From Vespula vulgaris (taxonomy: Eukaryota; Arthropoda; Insecta; Hymenoptera; Vespidae): a stretch of 64,000 nt of DNA. Below are positions 36,641 through 48,557 of the stretch, piece by piece (the first letter of the stretch is position 1; each line of letters opens with the position of its first letter). Location: the NCBI RefSeq assembly GCF_905475345.1, contig NC_066586.1, forward strand, positions 13,113,400 to 13,177,399, read 5' to 3'. Under the pieces are notes generated by a model that saw only the letters and a program-made list of their open reading frames with translations, was not told the DNA's origin and ran no database searches. The position numbers and the translations under genes were made by a program.

Positions 36641-36649
36641 TTTAAAAAT

Positions 36650-37290
36650 CTACTGGAATATTCAAGCATCGTACTTGGACAACACCAGTTGTATAAGTAA
36701 TATTGGAGATTACCATCGCCAATACCAAATTTCGAAATTTCCAATCCATTAAATTTAATACATTGAATACTTCGAAACCCAACTGTGTAAAATAATTTTT
36801 CTTGCGAACAACTTTTACGATTGTAAAACTCGTTGTCAGGTTAAATATTCTTAAATACTATAACGAACTATATATATATATTTTTTTTTGCATTATCGAC
36901 TTCTACATAGTTTTCTGATAGCAGAAATGATCTTGAGTAGTTACTCCAAAATTGATAAGACTCCCATTGTTTCTTCATCAATTTTTGCGGGCTTTTATTG
37001 CATATTAGAAACACTTTGACAGCCATTTGTATCATAACTTTCTGCAGATATTACAAACAACTTAAAAATTTTTTCTTCACCGTATCATTTCAATTTTTAC
37101 TCGTACAATATACCGGCTATTTCGTTCTCTTACGATGTCAAACCTAAGAGAAATAATTTAACGTTTCGATAACAGACAAGATATTTAATAATACGTAGAC
37201 AAAAATGATATCCGTAGTTTTAGCAAATAATTTATATTTTAATTGCAGTTAAAAATTACGTACATGTTTACTAGTTACTTTAATAACCAT
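36650..37290 (-). pseudogene. N-myristoyltransferase pseudogene fragment
   Basis: Segment 36650-36782 matches the last NMT exon (43581-43739), including its acceptor. It carries an internal deletion that shifts the frame before the conserved GIGDGNLQYY region, and it has substitutions at the C-terminus. Segment 36899-37130 matches parts of NMT exons 3 and 2, with everything between exon 8 and mid exon 3, and the start of exon 3, removed. The end near 37290 lies in sequence matching NMT intron 1, so exon 1 and the promoter were never included. The order and orientation mirror the intact gene. It is a duplication by-product with no coding capacity. Confidence 0.9.
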
Positions 37291-37875
37291 CATTTTTACT
37301 TTTTCTTATTTTCTTTCCTTTGCTATCAGAGTTCTCGTGGTATTCTCGTTACAAAACAGAGAAAGATGGAGATTGTCGGTAAAATTAAGGAGGGACAAAG
37401 AAAGAGAGAGATAAAAAGGTGGATCGTCCATGAGCAAAAGAGACCTTTACTTACTTGATGTAGTCGTATGTACTTTAAAAAAAAATCATCTGAGACCTTA
37501 CAGCTCGAACCAGTAAAACTTGTCGTCTGTTGGTGCTAAAGTACGTTTGCTGTAAGCTTCGTTCGATTTGCTACCTGGACACGAGCAGAACAAAAGAGAA
37601 AGATGGAAAAGAGGAAGAAGAGAAGTAAAAGCAGAAGAAAAAGGTAACAAAAATGGAGAATAGGAAATGTCACAAAGATCCAAACTCCTTAATGGTTAAA
37701 TAATTCTAATGACTTTACGCTCAAACATAGTACTTTTTATTTCCGTCTTTCTTCTTCCTCTTTCTAGAATTCTTTTTAATTTGAATTGATTTTTTCGGAT
37801 TTATTGTAACGAAGAATATTACTGTACTTGAAACTTTACTTTAAAGGATTGTCTTTCTAACGCGAAAAAAATGCA

Positions 37876-37881
37876 TTTATT
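37876..37881 (-). terminator. Candidate poly(A) signal of hyaluronidase B
   Basis: AATAAA on the minus strand, about 245 bases past the stop codon and at the position aligned with the hyaluronidase A signal. Confidence 0.45.
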
Positions 37882-38124
37882 TGTTTTGGTTGCAAAGAAA
37901 TTAGATTCTTTGGTATATGTTTATTTCTACTAATTAGATCATTGATTATTTTCTTTCTTTGGTTGTTAACGTTGCGAACTTGTAAATTATAATTTTTTGT
38001 TTGTTTATTTGTGAAAAGACTTTTCAATATGATAGTATCGTTGCCGTATCAATAGTACTTCGAAAGAACATCATTGAACAAATCGATCACTATCACGGAT
38101 TACACCAAGAGATTATAGATTGTA

Positions 38125-39955
38125 CTAAAAGTTTAACGGTGTGTTTTCTTTGACAGCTTTTGTCACTTTAAACGCAATTGGTCCTAAAATCTTCATCAGA
38201 TACTCTTTCAATTTTTCACATCTTTTTCTATCGGTTAACTCGTACGAAACACCCCATATAATGATACCATCAGCACCATTAGTAAGAATTTCTTTGAAAG
38301 TATTTTTCACATCGGCCTATGAGAATATAGAAATGAAATATCAGAAAGTATAAAATCCTTAATAATTAAAAACAGAGGACTCGTTTAAGTTTGGCTTTGG
38401 ACAGCATAATGCTCTAAATTTCCAAATAAAATAATACTAACCTCGGTAAGAAAAATACTCTCTTTATCCTGATACGTGTACCACCAATAAGGTAAGACTT
38501 TAGGTAAATGTTTTAAATTTTTCGAGATCCTTATAGCTTCTTTCAATCGTTCTTGCACTAGGTGAATTTTTTCATCTGGTTTCAGAACATTTTTTAAGTA
38601 AATGGATGGTAGAAGTACATTTTGATTATTGAACAGCCACGACATCCTGCATAAGAAAAGTATGATCTTTTTAACGAACGATTAGATAACGTAGGATAGG
38701 AAGTAAAATTATTGACATACTCTATCTTTCAATATGAAATAATTGACATCGACCTTGTTAATCATACACGTGTATTCGACCGTTTGCTTTTTATAAGAAA
38801 ACGTTTGCTCGAGTACTGATAAATCATAGAAAACACGCGCAGACTATTCAGACAAATTTATCATGTTATACGTAATGAAAAAAAAAGAAAAAAAAGAAAA
38901 CAGAAAAAAGAAAAAAATTAATAATATAGACTTGATAAAATCATAATCATTAATGGATCGAACAAAACGGATAAACTTATTCCAATCTAATATTTCTAAT
39001 CTCTTACTTGTCGTTCTCGCTCATCGATAGAGCGTCACAATCGAAGCTCGGTTTATCAGTTGACCCGCTAAGACAGTGGGGATACCCGTGATAACCCCAT
39101 TCAGTTTTCTTCCTAATTTCCTTCGCCAATTTCAAAGTTTTTTCCATAAAAATTTTAGCAGATGTTTCGAACCTATTCGACGCTTCCTTTTCGATCATCG
39201 ATTTATCCCATTTTGGATGTTCTTTACGAACAAGATCTATGGAAATATCCTTATTTATTTTCAAATTATCCACGTTGCGTCGAAAGATTGGTCTCCAGTT
39301 ATGAAAATGAATTACACCGATACCACCGGCGATCTTTTTTGGATATATTTCATCTAATTCTTTGGTAAATTGTTCAAGATGAATCGTGAGGTTACCTTTT
39401 TGAGGAACTCCTTCGTTTCTTATCTCATATGTGCCTAAACAATTAATAAGATTTTCAAAAATCGATCGAAGAGAGTAATTTAAAGATATCTTTAATACGA
39501 ATATCGTCCTTTAAATTCATCTAAGATAGAGATAAAACAGAGAGTAAAGTATTACCATTTTTAAGTAGCACCATAGATGGAAAATTTCCAGGATCATAAA
39601 AAAGTGATATCGTTTCACCGCGAAAATTGTTCATAGAATTATATTTGATATTAAATTGTTTCAACTCCTTGAAATAGACGCCGAAGTTGTGGCAAAAATG
39701 AGTAGGAATGTTCCAATAAATGCTAAAGCCTTTTTTCGGCCAAATCGTCCTGAAAAATTTAAGTGGGAGATATCATCGGTGATATATACTGATTCAAGGG
39801 ACAATGACACATATTAGATAAGATACACCGATGTGTTTGAACTTGAACTCATCCTTTCACTTTCTCTTTCTTTCTCCATCTATATATATAATATATAAAT
39901 CTATATATATAATATACATACGATATATATAAATTTTATATATTCTATATATTAA

Positions 39956-40013
<58 letters not shown>

Positions 40014-40394
40014 CCGTAGATATATGATATAAAATTCCAAAGCTAAAATAAAACAGATAACCCGTTTTATATCTAATTCAAAAGAGAATTTAATTATACT
40101 TTTTACCTTCGAACAGTCTATGGAAAAGGGATTAAAATAAAGTTATTAGCATATTGATTGATCACGCTGGAGGAAAACCAGGTCATCCATAGAATGATCT
40201 ATTATGATAATATAACTTCGATAGATAAGTTCAATGAAAAAGAAAAAAAGAAAAAAAAAAAAAGAAAATTTGCGAGTACTATTCTTTACGTTCTTTTCTC
40301 TTTCTTCTATTCTTTCATTAAATAATAGTTACCTATTTGAATTGACGTTCGTTAAGGGATAAAGTAAGTAAAGAAAAAGGGTCACTAGCAGCAT
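38125..40394 (-). CDS. Hyaluronidase-like protein B (GH56 fold, catalytic pair lost)
   Basis: Five exons (40333-40394, 39556-39749, 39008-39434, 38442-38646, 38125-38316) join in frame to 359 residues with no stop or frameshift. Exon 1 again encodes a signal peptide, and exons 1, 3 and 4 have exactly the lengths of hyaluronidase A. At the catalytic site the Asp-Phe-Glu of copy A is His-Phe-His (His128 and His130 in GVIHFHNW; 39301-39309), so the normal GH56 mechanism cannot work. The four disulfide cysteines are kept, several sequons are gone, and the C-terminus is 7 residues longer. Yellowjacket venoms are known to contain an abundant inactive hyaluronidase isoform; this gene fits that type. 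The intact frame despite loss of catalysis suggests selection for a non-enzymatic role, possibly binding. Confidence 0.93.
39800..39853. promoter_or_regulatory. Identical 54-base block in hyaluronidase B intron 1
   Basis: Exact partner of 33000-33053. The flanking intron here has turned into a TA-rich repeat (39880-40010), which makes the preserved block stand out. Confidence 0.4.
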
Positions 40395-43019
40395 GATTTA
40401 GTAAGAACAATTCTACTAATCCTGATAATTATTCCTTCGTTAAACGAGTCTCTCATGTGTTATCAATTCTAAAAGATACTCTATATCTCCTTTTTCTTTT
40501 TCTATTTAATTCCACGTCGTTTGTGTTATATTACGATCCATTGATCGATCGATCGATTTCCCTTTTTTCTTTCCTTGCGATTCTCCCGTAATACGTTCTA
40601 ATCTATAGAAAAACGTTAACGACGATAATACAGCAAAATTGCAACTGAATTCTGCTCGATTTCAGACCACTATTTATTCCGCATCGTTTCTTGTATTCCT
40701 CACCTATATACTTCTATCAATGTCACGAAGTGTTATCTCTTGCTTCGGGATATTGTTACTTTTTTCGTGTTTCCGCATTCGTTTTCTTTTTTTTTTTATC
40801 TTTTTATTTTCCTTTCTCTTCTCTCTCCCTTTCCCTTTCCATTATCGATAATACGTCGACGTCTAGTTAAGGGTGACCCTCGTTACACTTTAAAAGAACG
40901 GAAGGGTTATTCATATTCTGAACGAGAGAAAACACATTTTTCTCTTTCTCTATCTCTATCTCGTATTCTCTCACTTTTTATAAACCGCATCCAAATTTAT
41001 CGTTTAAAGTCGATCTTTTTCTATTCCCAAAGGAATAAGAGTTCGCAAAAATATGACCCTCGTATCAATGATACTTGCGTTGTATTATCGAGCAATTGCA
41101 AATCTGCCAATGTCTGCGAATCTAAATGGTATTGTAAATATAACCGGGAACACGAAATAAGATAACTTTATGTATCACGCACGATTTAAAGGGGATTATT
41201 ACCGAACGAAGGATACTCGCTTATCGTGAATACTTTACAGTGTGTTTAAGTGAACTCTGTTACGTGTATATACATATACATATATATATATACACATAAC
41301 GTGACAAGATGAAATAAAAATTAAATGTGTCAACTAATGGTCGCAGTTAAAGTTTCAAATTATAATGTTTCTATTAAAAATAAAAAAATATCCCAGTAAG
41401 AAATTTTCTTACATAACAGCAATATTTTCTTAGATAAATAAAACGTCAAGACATGAATATTAATATTGACTTGATACCCGCAGAACACGATACAATTATA
41501 AAGCATTCTATATCACGGAAGTAGTAAAAGTACTTTTCCTCCGTTTATTACACGTGTTACAATATTCGAAGAAGTTATAAACTACCTACTTCGTATTCTT
41601 TATATCGGTTAAAGCGACTTCTTTCTCTCTCTTTTTTTTTTTTTATATTTCCAACATCATATAATTTTTAACGATGGTTCCTTTTAAAACATTTGTTGGT
41701 AGATAATCAACGATACGACTTTTATATCATGATTTGATTTATAATCTGCACCTTGTTAGACTCTATATTTCATTCAAATCAAAAACATTCGTATCGTTTC
41801 TTACACGTTTTATCTCTTTATAATAACGCGTTTGACATAATCCTAATCGAATAAACTTCGTTGAATATTTGATTCGATATTTATACGATCTAACCGATCG
41901 TTTAAGAGATTTTATAGAAATACAATTTGGATGTGACGAGACAATTTTTACTTTCATTTTCTTTTTCTTTTCTTTTTTTTTCTTTTCTTCTTTTTTCATC
42001 ATTTCACGTTACGGATAATAAATATTTATCGACGGATGTGGATTATTATCGTTTGTGACTAACGTTTGTTGTGCCTACGAACTTGTCGGAGGATGTGCCT
42101 GCTAACATCCTATCTAAATAGAATACAAATGTTAAGTCAGTTAATTGTGACAGAAACATAGTTTCGTTTCTTTTATCTTGAGAAGAAGGCATTGCATGTC
42201 GACCGTCGGAGTTCTTCGAGACGGGTACTTTTATCTAAAGCGGCAGTTACAAAGAAAAATTTCTCTCTGCGAGAGCGTGTCCATGAGTTATATAGTTTTC
42301 TCTTTGGGTGCACGTGTGTATCTGCCTGTTGCACGATTATAAAATACGAGTTAATTTTTATAGGGGAAAAAAAAAAAAAAAAAAAAGAAAGAAAAAGAAA
42401 TAATGCATCGAGAAGTGCAATAATGCCGCGATAAATCAATGAAATATATAAATCGTATATACGGCTGATTCAACGATCTACTTTAATTGTTTACTCGTGA
42501 GATCGACTCGCAATATGTTTTCTTTCTTCTTTTTATTCTAATAAAAGTGAAGCATACTTTTAAATGGAATTAAAAAAGAAAAAGGAAGAAATAGATATAA
42601 TTCTGAACAATCGACATTCAGATAAATCTCGAGTTCAATCGACGTGTTTCCAAACTAGTCGTTTTTCGTCCATTCTTTTGTCTTCTCGCAGCTATCTTAT
42701 CGTCGGCGGATAGTAGAGGGTGGCCGTGAAAGCGATCAAGCAAAGTACCGGAAAAAGGACGGGTAGTTTTTACGGGTAAAAATATTTCATGTATTAATGT
42801 CCAAACATTTTACATTTGTTATCGAGTATTATAAGAAAAGAGAAAGATAAAGAAAGAAGGAAGAAAAATAAATAATTAAAAAAAGAAGGTAACGAGAAGA
42901 GAAAAGAGGGATACTTTGCCGACGAATCTCATTTTATTGTAATTCTTTTTTTTTTTTTTGTTTTTTTTTTTGTTTTTCATTCTTACCTTGACATACGCAT
43001 TATCATCTATCTTGTCAAG
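40395..43019. other. Hyaluronidase B upstream flank
   Basis: No gene is seen. It is collinear with 33532-36090 and contains the presumed hyaluronidase B promoter near 40.4-40.7 kb, a conserved block at 42050-42300, and homopolymer A and T runs near 42365-42384 and 42948-42974. Confidence 0.6.
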
Positions 43020-43580
43020 AAGGTGCAAAGGAAACATAGTTCTCTCGAAGAAGTTAGATCGCATCCTAGTTGTTTATGTTCTCACCCTTTGCGTGGGTCG
43101 GTCAAGTTACTAAAGTTACGATACTTATCTACATTGCTCGAATCACGCACATATACGTATATACACTCGCGTTGGCGCATGCAACATTTTCTCTACACCG
43201 TACCGATCTTGACCCTGCCCCTGTCTCGTCCTGTCGAGTATCAAGGACGTAGGAAAGAATGATATCCGAAAGTACTGAGAGATCGACTCACAGTCCCGAA
43301 AGATTTTTCACACGTAATTATTCAACCCTCCCTCTTCTTCCGCTGTTATTTAACGTTCGTTTGCTCGCTTTTTTTTTATCCTTTGTAATCGCGGAAATAT
43401 TAGAGGCTCCGCACTCCTCCTCTTTTTTCTTTTTTTTTTTTTCGTCGTTTATATTCTTACGTGTGTATCTCATATTGCCATGTTTCTTTCTCGTCACTCA
43501 CACTCTTGCATTCTTTTCTTTCACTCACGCAAGCTTACAATCGTTTTATATTCTAGTCAACAACACGTTGATCTAGAAGT

Positions 43581-45913
43581 CTACTGGAGCACCAAACCAA
43601 TTTTTCCAGGCGTCATACTTGGACAACGCCAATTGTATAAATAATATTGGAGATTACCGTCGCCAATACCAAATTTCAAAGGTTCCAAGAACTCCTTATT
43701 ATCCATTAAGTCCAGAGCATTAAATACGTCGAAACCCAACTGTGCAAAATAAATTTTCTTCTAAACAATTTTCACGATAATAAAATATAAACAATAAGGT
43801 AAGATGTTTATACTTACGTTACGGGCCGATATAAGAGCATCAGTCATAAGCTCGAGCCAAGGGGTAACGGTGGAGACATTGTAAAAACTATATGCAGCTT
43901 TTAAGGTCTTATGTGCTTGATGATGCATTATTGAACTTGGCAATGTATAGTAGCTAACCATATCCGTGATTTTACCATCATTTTCGACTACAAAAGTATT
44001 GATCATACCATTTTGTGGAAGGAACCAATGTTGAAACTCCTCGATTGTAAAAATCGGTGCCAGATCAAATTTTTCTAAGTACTGAAACATACGGTATATG
44101 TATATGTATATATATAAATTTCTTTTTTCTTTTGTACTTTTAAAAAATATTGAAAAGTATTGTGAAACTCACATCGCTTAAAATTTTGTGAGCTTGTGGA
44201 ATATCTGTATAAACGAGTTTTCTAAATCCAGGCACCTTGGTGTTCTCTGGCAGTTTATACAGTTTTAACGTTCTTTGCATAGTCATGTTACGCGACAGGT
44301 GAGAAAATTTAATTTCGATAAGCTTCTTTGGATTAAGTGATCGATGCCAATATCTAAGCATAATAATGAATATGAATTCATAGAAATAAAGTACATGTAC
44401 ACATTTGAAAAAAAAAACTTTTGTTTATTAGTAATAAAATACCTGCAAGTTGCAACTGGTTTTGGTAATACAACTCCAGCAGTATACACAGCCTGAAATA
44501 TTCCTTGTAGATTTACTCTCCTCGTAATTTCTCGTATCAAAACAGGAGCAACTCTTTTAGATCTTAATTTCTTATGTACGCACAAGAAATTTATTTCCAC
44601 CATCTTTTTTGTACTATAATAAATCCAAGAATTAAAGAAAAAATACAATAAAAATAAGATTTAACTATTGTATACTAACTGGTTATAAATGCGTAGAGTA
44701 GCTGGAATAGCGGAAATGAAACCGACTAGACGTCCGCTTTTGCTGACTCTAACACCGCAATGCCATTCTTTACACCATCCTGGTGGTTGTAATGCCCTAA
44801 GAATTCATAAATATTTCAGAAATCATCTGTTTTGTTGTCTAGAAATTTTATATGTAATAATAATTACCATTTCAAAAATATAGGTGGATAATCAAATCTA
44901 AACATCGCGTCGTCATCTTCTACATAATTTTCTGATAGCAGAGAATATAATTCTGCTAATACCAAAGGATCATCAAGGTTTAAAGTATCCCATTGAAAAC
45001 CTTCTGGCAATGAATAAGGTTCTGCCCTTATAGAAGTTTTGTCAGGTTCGATCGGTTCATTGCACACAATTTTTTCATCTATAATTTTATGATGACGTAA
45101 TATTATTTTATATAATTACTTACTTTAATCTTAAACATTTCTCGCGAACCTACCCATTTTAGGTACTGGTTGCGTACTCCAAAATTGATAAGGCTTTTGC
45201 ATCGCTTCTTCTTGAGTTTTGGCAGGCTTCTGTTGCATATTAAATACTTCCATAGCCATTTGTATTTCCTTTATTGAGATATTGCAAGCACTGTGAAGAT
45301 TTTTTTCTTCACTGTGTCCTGCATTATTGTGATTTTCACTCGTGGAATGTACTGGCTGTTTCTTTTTCTTACGGTTCCTTTTCTTAGAACTAGACAGAAA
45401 AGATAGAATTTAACATTTTGATATTAAACGAGATATTTAATAGCAAGTAAACAAATCAACATTTGTTAAATTATACGTACAGTTTTAAAAAATTATATAT
45501 TTTCATTTATAGCGAATGATATAGGAATGGAAAACATTTATGTTGTAGTTAAAAATTACGTATGTTTGTTTATTACTTTATAAATCATAACCAAAGTTGT
45601 GCGATGAAAAATAAGTTTTACGAAGGAAGGACAAAATAATATCGTAAGGAGGGATTATTTTTATTGAAATATTAATCATCAATAATTATAGGCTGCATTG
45701 GAAGGTCTGAGTATACAGACTGCAAAACTACCGGCCGTCACATCAATTTTTACTTCTAAGTGATCGAAGAAAACAAACGTTGCAATCGAAATAAAAAAAT
45801 GGCACACGAATCGTATGATAAAGATTGATAACGTACCTTTTGGAATGCCCATCTTTTTCATGAATTTCATCTTTCTTAGCCTCTCGCTCCACGACCTGAT
45901 TCTTATCCTCCAT
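43581..45913 (-). CDS. Nmt: Glycylpeptide N-tetradecanoyltransferase (N-myristoyltransferase)
   Basis: Eight exons (45837-45913, 45154-45389, 44868-45078, 44680-44796, 44443-44613, 44173-44353, 43818-44081, 43581-43739) join in frame to 471 residues, full family length. The enzyme moves myristate from myristoyl-CoA to N-terminal glycine of target proteins in the cytosol and at ribosomes. Seen features: a Lys/Arg-rich N-terminal stretch (about 27-37) that in the family aids ribosome targeting; FEDxxPxFL-type region ending PPGW; the CoA-binding segment KMVEINFLCVHKKLRSKRVAP (about 217-237); and the C-terminus GIGDGNLQYYLYNWRCPS ending in VGLVLQ-like IGLVLQ. The terminal carboxylate is the family's catalytic base. 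The start at 45913 is chosen over an in-frame Met at 45940 because MEDKN begins the usual acidic leader. Only introns 1 and 2 fall near the duplication edge. It is essential in other animals. Confidence 0.97.
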
Positions 45914-45999
45914 TTTAATATAGATTTTGTAGCTGCGCACGCGCTATCTTTACTAGCGCCGTCTACATGACTTGAATGTAAAACTTCGAATGAGGCTGA

Positions 46000-46007
46000 T
46001 CACGTGA
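46000..46007. promoter_or_regulatory. Palindromic E-box TCACGTGA upstream of Nmt
   Basis: TCACGTGA lies 87 bases upstream of the Nmt start codon, the usual spacing for a proximal promoter element. It matches the core bound by bHLH-zip factors of the MITF/USF type. Factor identity is inference. Confidence 0.45.
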
Positions 46008-46490
46008 CCACTGAGATGATTGGTTCTTATTTTTTACAAGGTAAGAGTATTTGATAGTGTGCGTAAAGATATTATCGTTACAATTAATAACGTTTAACAA
46101 TACAATTAAATTCATTTATTAATTAATCCGTTAATATTATATTACAATAAAAGAAACAGAACATTAACAATATGATTAAATTCATTTATTAATTAATCTT
46201 TTAATATTCTATTATAATAAAAGAAACAGAACTTAAAAAAAAAAAAAAAGAAAAATTTAATTTTTTATGCTCGATTCCGTTGAACATAGTGTTTTACCTA
46301 TTATGTAAAAATTTATGCATTGATATGATATATTTGAATACTATATTTATTGAGTTTACAGTTTGAAATTCTTTTTTAATACTTCGATATATTCTATACT
46401 AAGGAAAAAAAAAACAATTGTAAAATGTTAAATAATAATTTATGAAATATATTTGTAAGTATAAAAAATAATATATATAAGTAACGTTGA

Positions 46491-46566
46491 CGCTTATTGG
46501 ACGACGTAAAAAGTAGGAATTCTCATCGACCAATAAGCGATAGCCATTTTTCACTCTCCAGCCAAT
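46491..46566. promoter_or_regulatory. Paired inverted CCAAT boxes plus a third CCAAT
   Basis: CGCTTATTGG (46491-46500) is the exact reverse complement of CCAATAAGCG (46530-46539), and a third CCAAT follows at 46562. The spacing and symmetry suggest a real promoter, probably for plus-strand transcription starting near 46.62 kb, or for divergent expression with Nmt 0.6 kb away. Confidence 0.45.
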
Positions 46567-46698
46567 AAGAACACGAGTTTTGACTCCTTTAAAATATTTT
46601 ATATAGATACTTACCTGTTCTTTTCAAATTAGTGAGGATCGCGATCGGTAATAGAAAAGACGTTAATTGTTTGTTGGAAAAGAATTATTGTTGGAAGA

Positions 46699-46827
46699 AT
46701 GAGGTATGTAATATTAAATATCAGTAATAATTATTAAATATAACATTATATGTACACATACATATACATATATTATGTTATTGTATTATTAATATATTAA
46801 TTAATTTGATATATTATGCATACACAG

Positions 46828-46869
<42 letters not shown>

Positions 46870-47612
46870 GTATATATTAGATAATTAATAATTATTTAAT
46901 GTAAAATTAATAGATAGTGATCTATTTGATAATATATTCTTTGATTTATATAAATGCTTGATATCGAATTATATTTGAACGTATAATCATCGAAATAATA
47001 TTCGCACAAATGATAATAATACGATTATATATTTGTTTATTTCTTCGAAAATCCTTCTGATCGATAGAATGAATGAGAATAATGTAGTAAAGTCAGAAGT
47101 ACTTACAACTTTGTTTTCTTTTGGTTCAATGGTTGTTCTAACATCGTACAATGTACAATACAGTTGACGAGTCGTTACACGCGTTCCAGTTATCTTTTTA
47201 ATTACGCATTATTTTTCGTATTCGTACTTTCGATCAAATTATTTCATTATATTATTATATATATTTTATATAATATATGTTATTAATATTAAATTAAGAT
47301 ATACATTATATGTTATAATGTTAATATATGTTATTAATATCAATAATGAAAAGAAATTATATATAAATATATATACATACGTACATATATACATACATAT
47401 GCATATATATATATATATTAGTATATATATATATATACCTTTGTTCTATCTGTGTATCATGTTTTATCTGTGTTGTATTAATAAAATCGGTAGAAGACGA
47501 AATTCAAGAACGAAGACTTCGAGGTTAGAATATTGGTGTAACGTCGTTGGATCTAAAGATGAAAAAGGAATTGGAAATGGTGGATAAAAGCATCGCAGAT
47601 TTTCATCACAGG
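46699..47612 (+). other. Possible small spliced plus-strand transcript
   Basis: Downstream of the CCAAT cluster, ATGAG is followed by a gtatgt donor (46704). A possible acceptor and short exon lie near 47491-47522, and a codon-like stretch encoding MKKELEMVDKSIADFHHR with a trailing donor lies at 47556-47612. I could not join these in one frame into a recognisable protein. It may be the 5' end of an unrecognised gene or a noncoding RNA. Confidence 0.2.
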
Positions 47613-47729
47613 TTATTTTTCATCATTATCGTGAAAAAGATACATCGATGTTGGGTATGTTTGAAATATTTTTTCTATTATACGACGTTCCTTACGACTT
47701 ATCATTTATTCGTGCCTTCAATCGTTTAG

Positions 47730-48170
47730 TTTTAAGTATACCGTTTATATCATTCGACTTTCGGAATTTCGTTCGAATCTGTAAGAATTTAGAATTTATC
47801 TTTTAATATTTAGTTTTAAGAATTTAACTTTCATCGCTTTGTTTTAAGAATTCGACTTTCAACGTTTACTTTCGAGTATTCAGCATTCTCTTTTAATCTG
47901 GCGTATTTCATTTCACGTATTGCGAAATTTTGTAGATTTAACTTTCATCGTTAAGCTTTTCGAATTTTCTCTCAGTCGTTTAATTTTAAGAATTTATTTT
48001 CCAACATTTAGTTTTTACGGATTGACGTATTTAGCTTTCAACGTTTGGCTTTAAGCATTTCGATCGTTTCAAGCATTCTCCCAATCGTTTAGCTCTAAGA
48101 ATTTAGCTTTGAACGTTTAATCTTACGAATATAACCTTTATTTCATTCAGTCTGAAAAATTTTATTTTAA
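47730..48170. repeat. Highly degenerate minisatellite (TTTAGTTTTAAGAATTTA type)
   Basis: Phrases such as CGTTTAGTTTTAAGAATTTA, AACTTTCAACGTTTA and AAGCATTTCG recur at least eight times at irregular intervals of about 25-45 bases. Unit order is kept but boundaries are blurred. Confidence 0.6.
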
Positions 48171-48397
48171 TCTTATAGCTTTCAACAAAATACTTAAAGA
48201 AATTAATTTTATCTCTTATAACATTTTATATATAAACTATATTATTCGTTTAATATAACCAATAATTTAGTCATCAACAATCATTTAACGAACACGTATG
48301 TAAACTTCTTCGAATGGATACGAATTACAACAGGAAATATTACCAACGTAAAGCAATCCGTTTTCTAGTTAGTCGGATGATTAATTTGGAAGAATGT

Positions 48398-48400
<3 letters not shown>

Positions 48401-48435
<35 letters not shown>

Positions 48436-48444
48436 GAGAAGTAG

Positions 48445-48482
<38 letters not shown>

Positions 48483-48516
48483 GGAGAAAGAAAGAGAGAG
48501 ATAGAGATAGATAGAT

Positions 48517-48549
<33 letters not shown>

Positions 48550-48557
48550 TAGAGATA
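48401..48557 (+). repeat. GA repeat with TAGA blocks
   Basis: A long purine stretch made of GA units with three TAGA tetramer islands. Confidence 0.95.

Larger units (their letters stand above)
30370..37295. repeat. Segmental duplication unit A (hyaluronidase A plus NMT fragment)
   Basis: The left end aligns by eye with the unit B start. In both, CTCG(A/T)GGTAT and ACAGAGAAAGATGGAGA are followed by CTCGAACCAGTAAAACTTGTC and GTAAGCTTCG (30376-30650 versus 37329-37580). Collinear matches then run through the hyaluronidase gene, its upstream flank and NMT remnants, ending near 37290. Unit A is about 1.3 kb shorter, mainly because two internal parts of NMT are missing. Breakpoints are approximate. 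Confidence 0.9.
37328..45600. repeat. Segmental duplication unit B (hyaluronidase B plus NMT)
   Basis: Collinear partner of unit A, directly adjoining it with a junction at about 37295-37330. The right end of similarity is in NMT intron 1 near 45600. Unit B retains the full NMT gene, so it probably represents the ancestral right-hand arrangement. Confidence 0.9.

Noticed and set aside
36062..36645. Open frames conserved between 36062-36645 and 43023-43576
   Set aside because: The two DNA blocks are near-identical, so frame conservation carries no information. Parts are poly-Phe from T-runs, and the block lies in the NMT 3' flank.
36650..37290. Considered as a second functional NMT gene
   Set aside because: It lacks exon 1 and most internal exons, and the last exon is frameshifted.
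38125..40394. Considered hyaluronidase B a pseudogene
   Set aside because: All exons are open, splice sites are intact and disulfide cysteines are kept. Only the catalytic pair and some sequons are changed.
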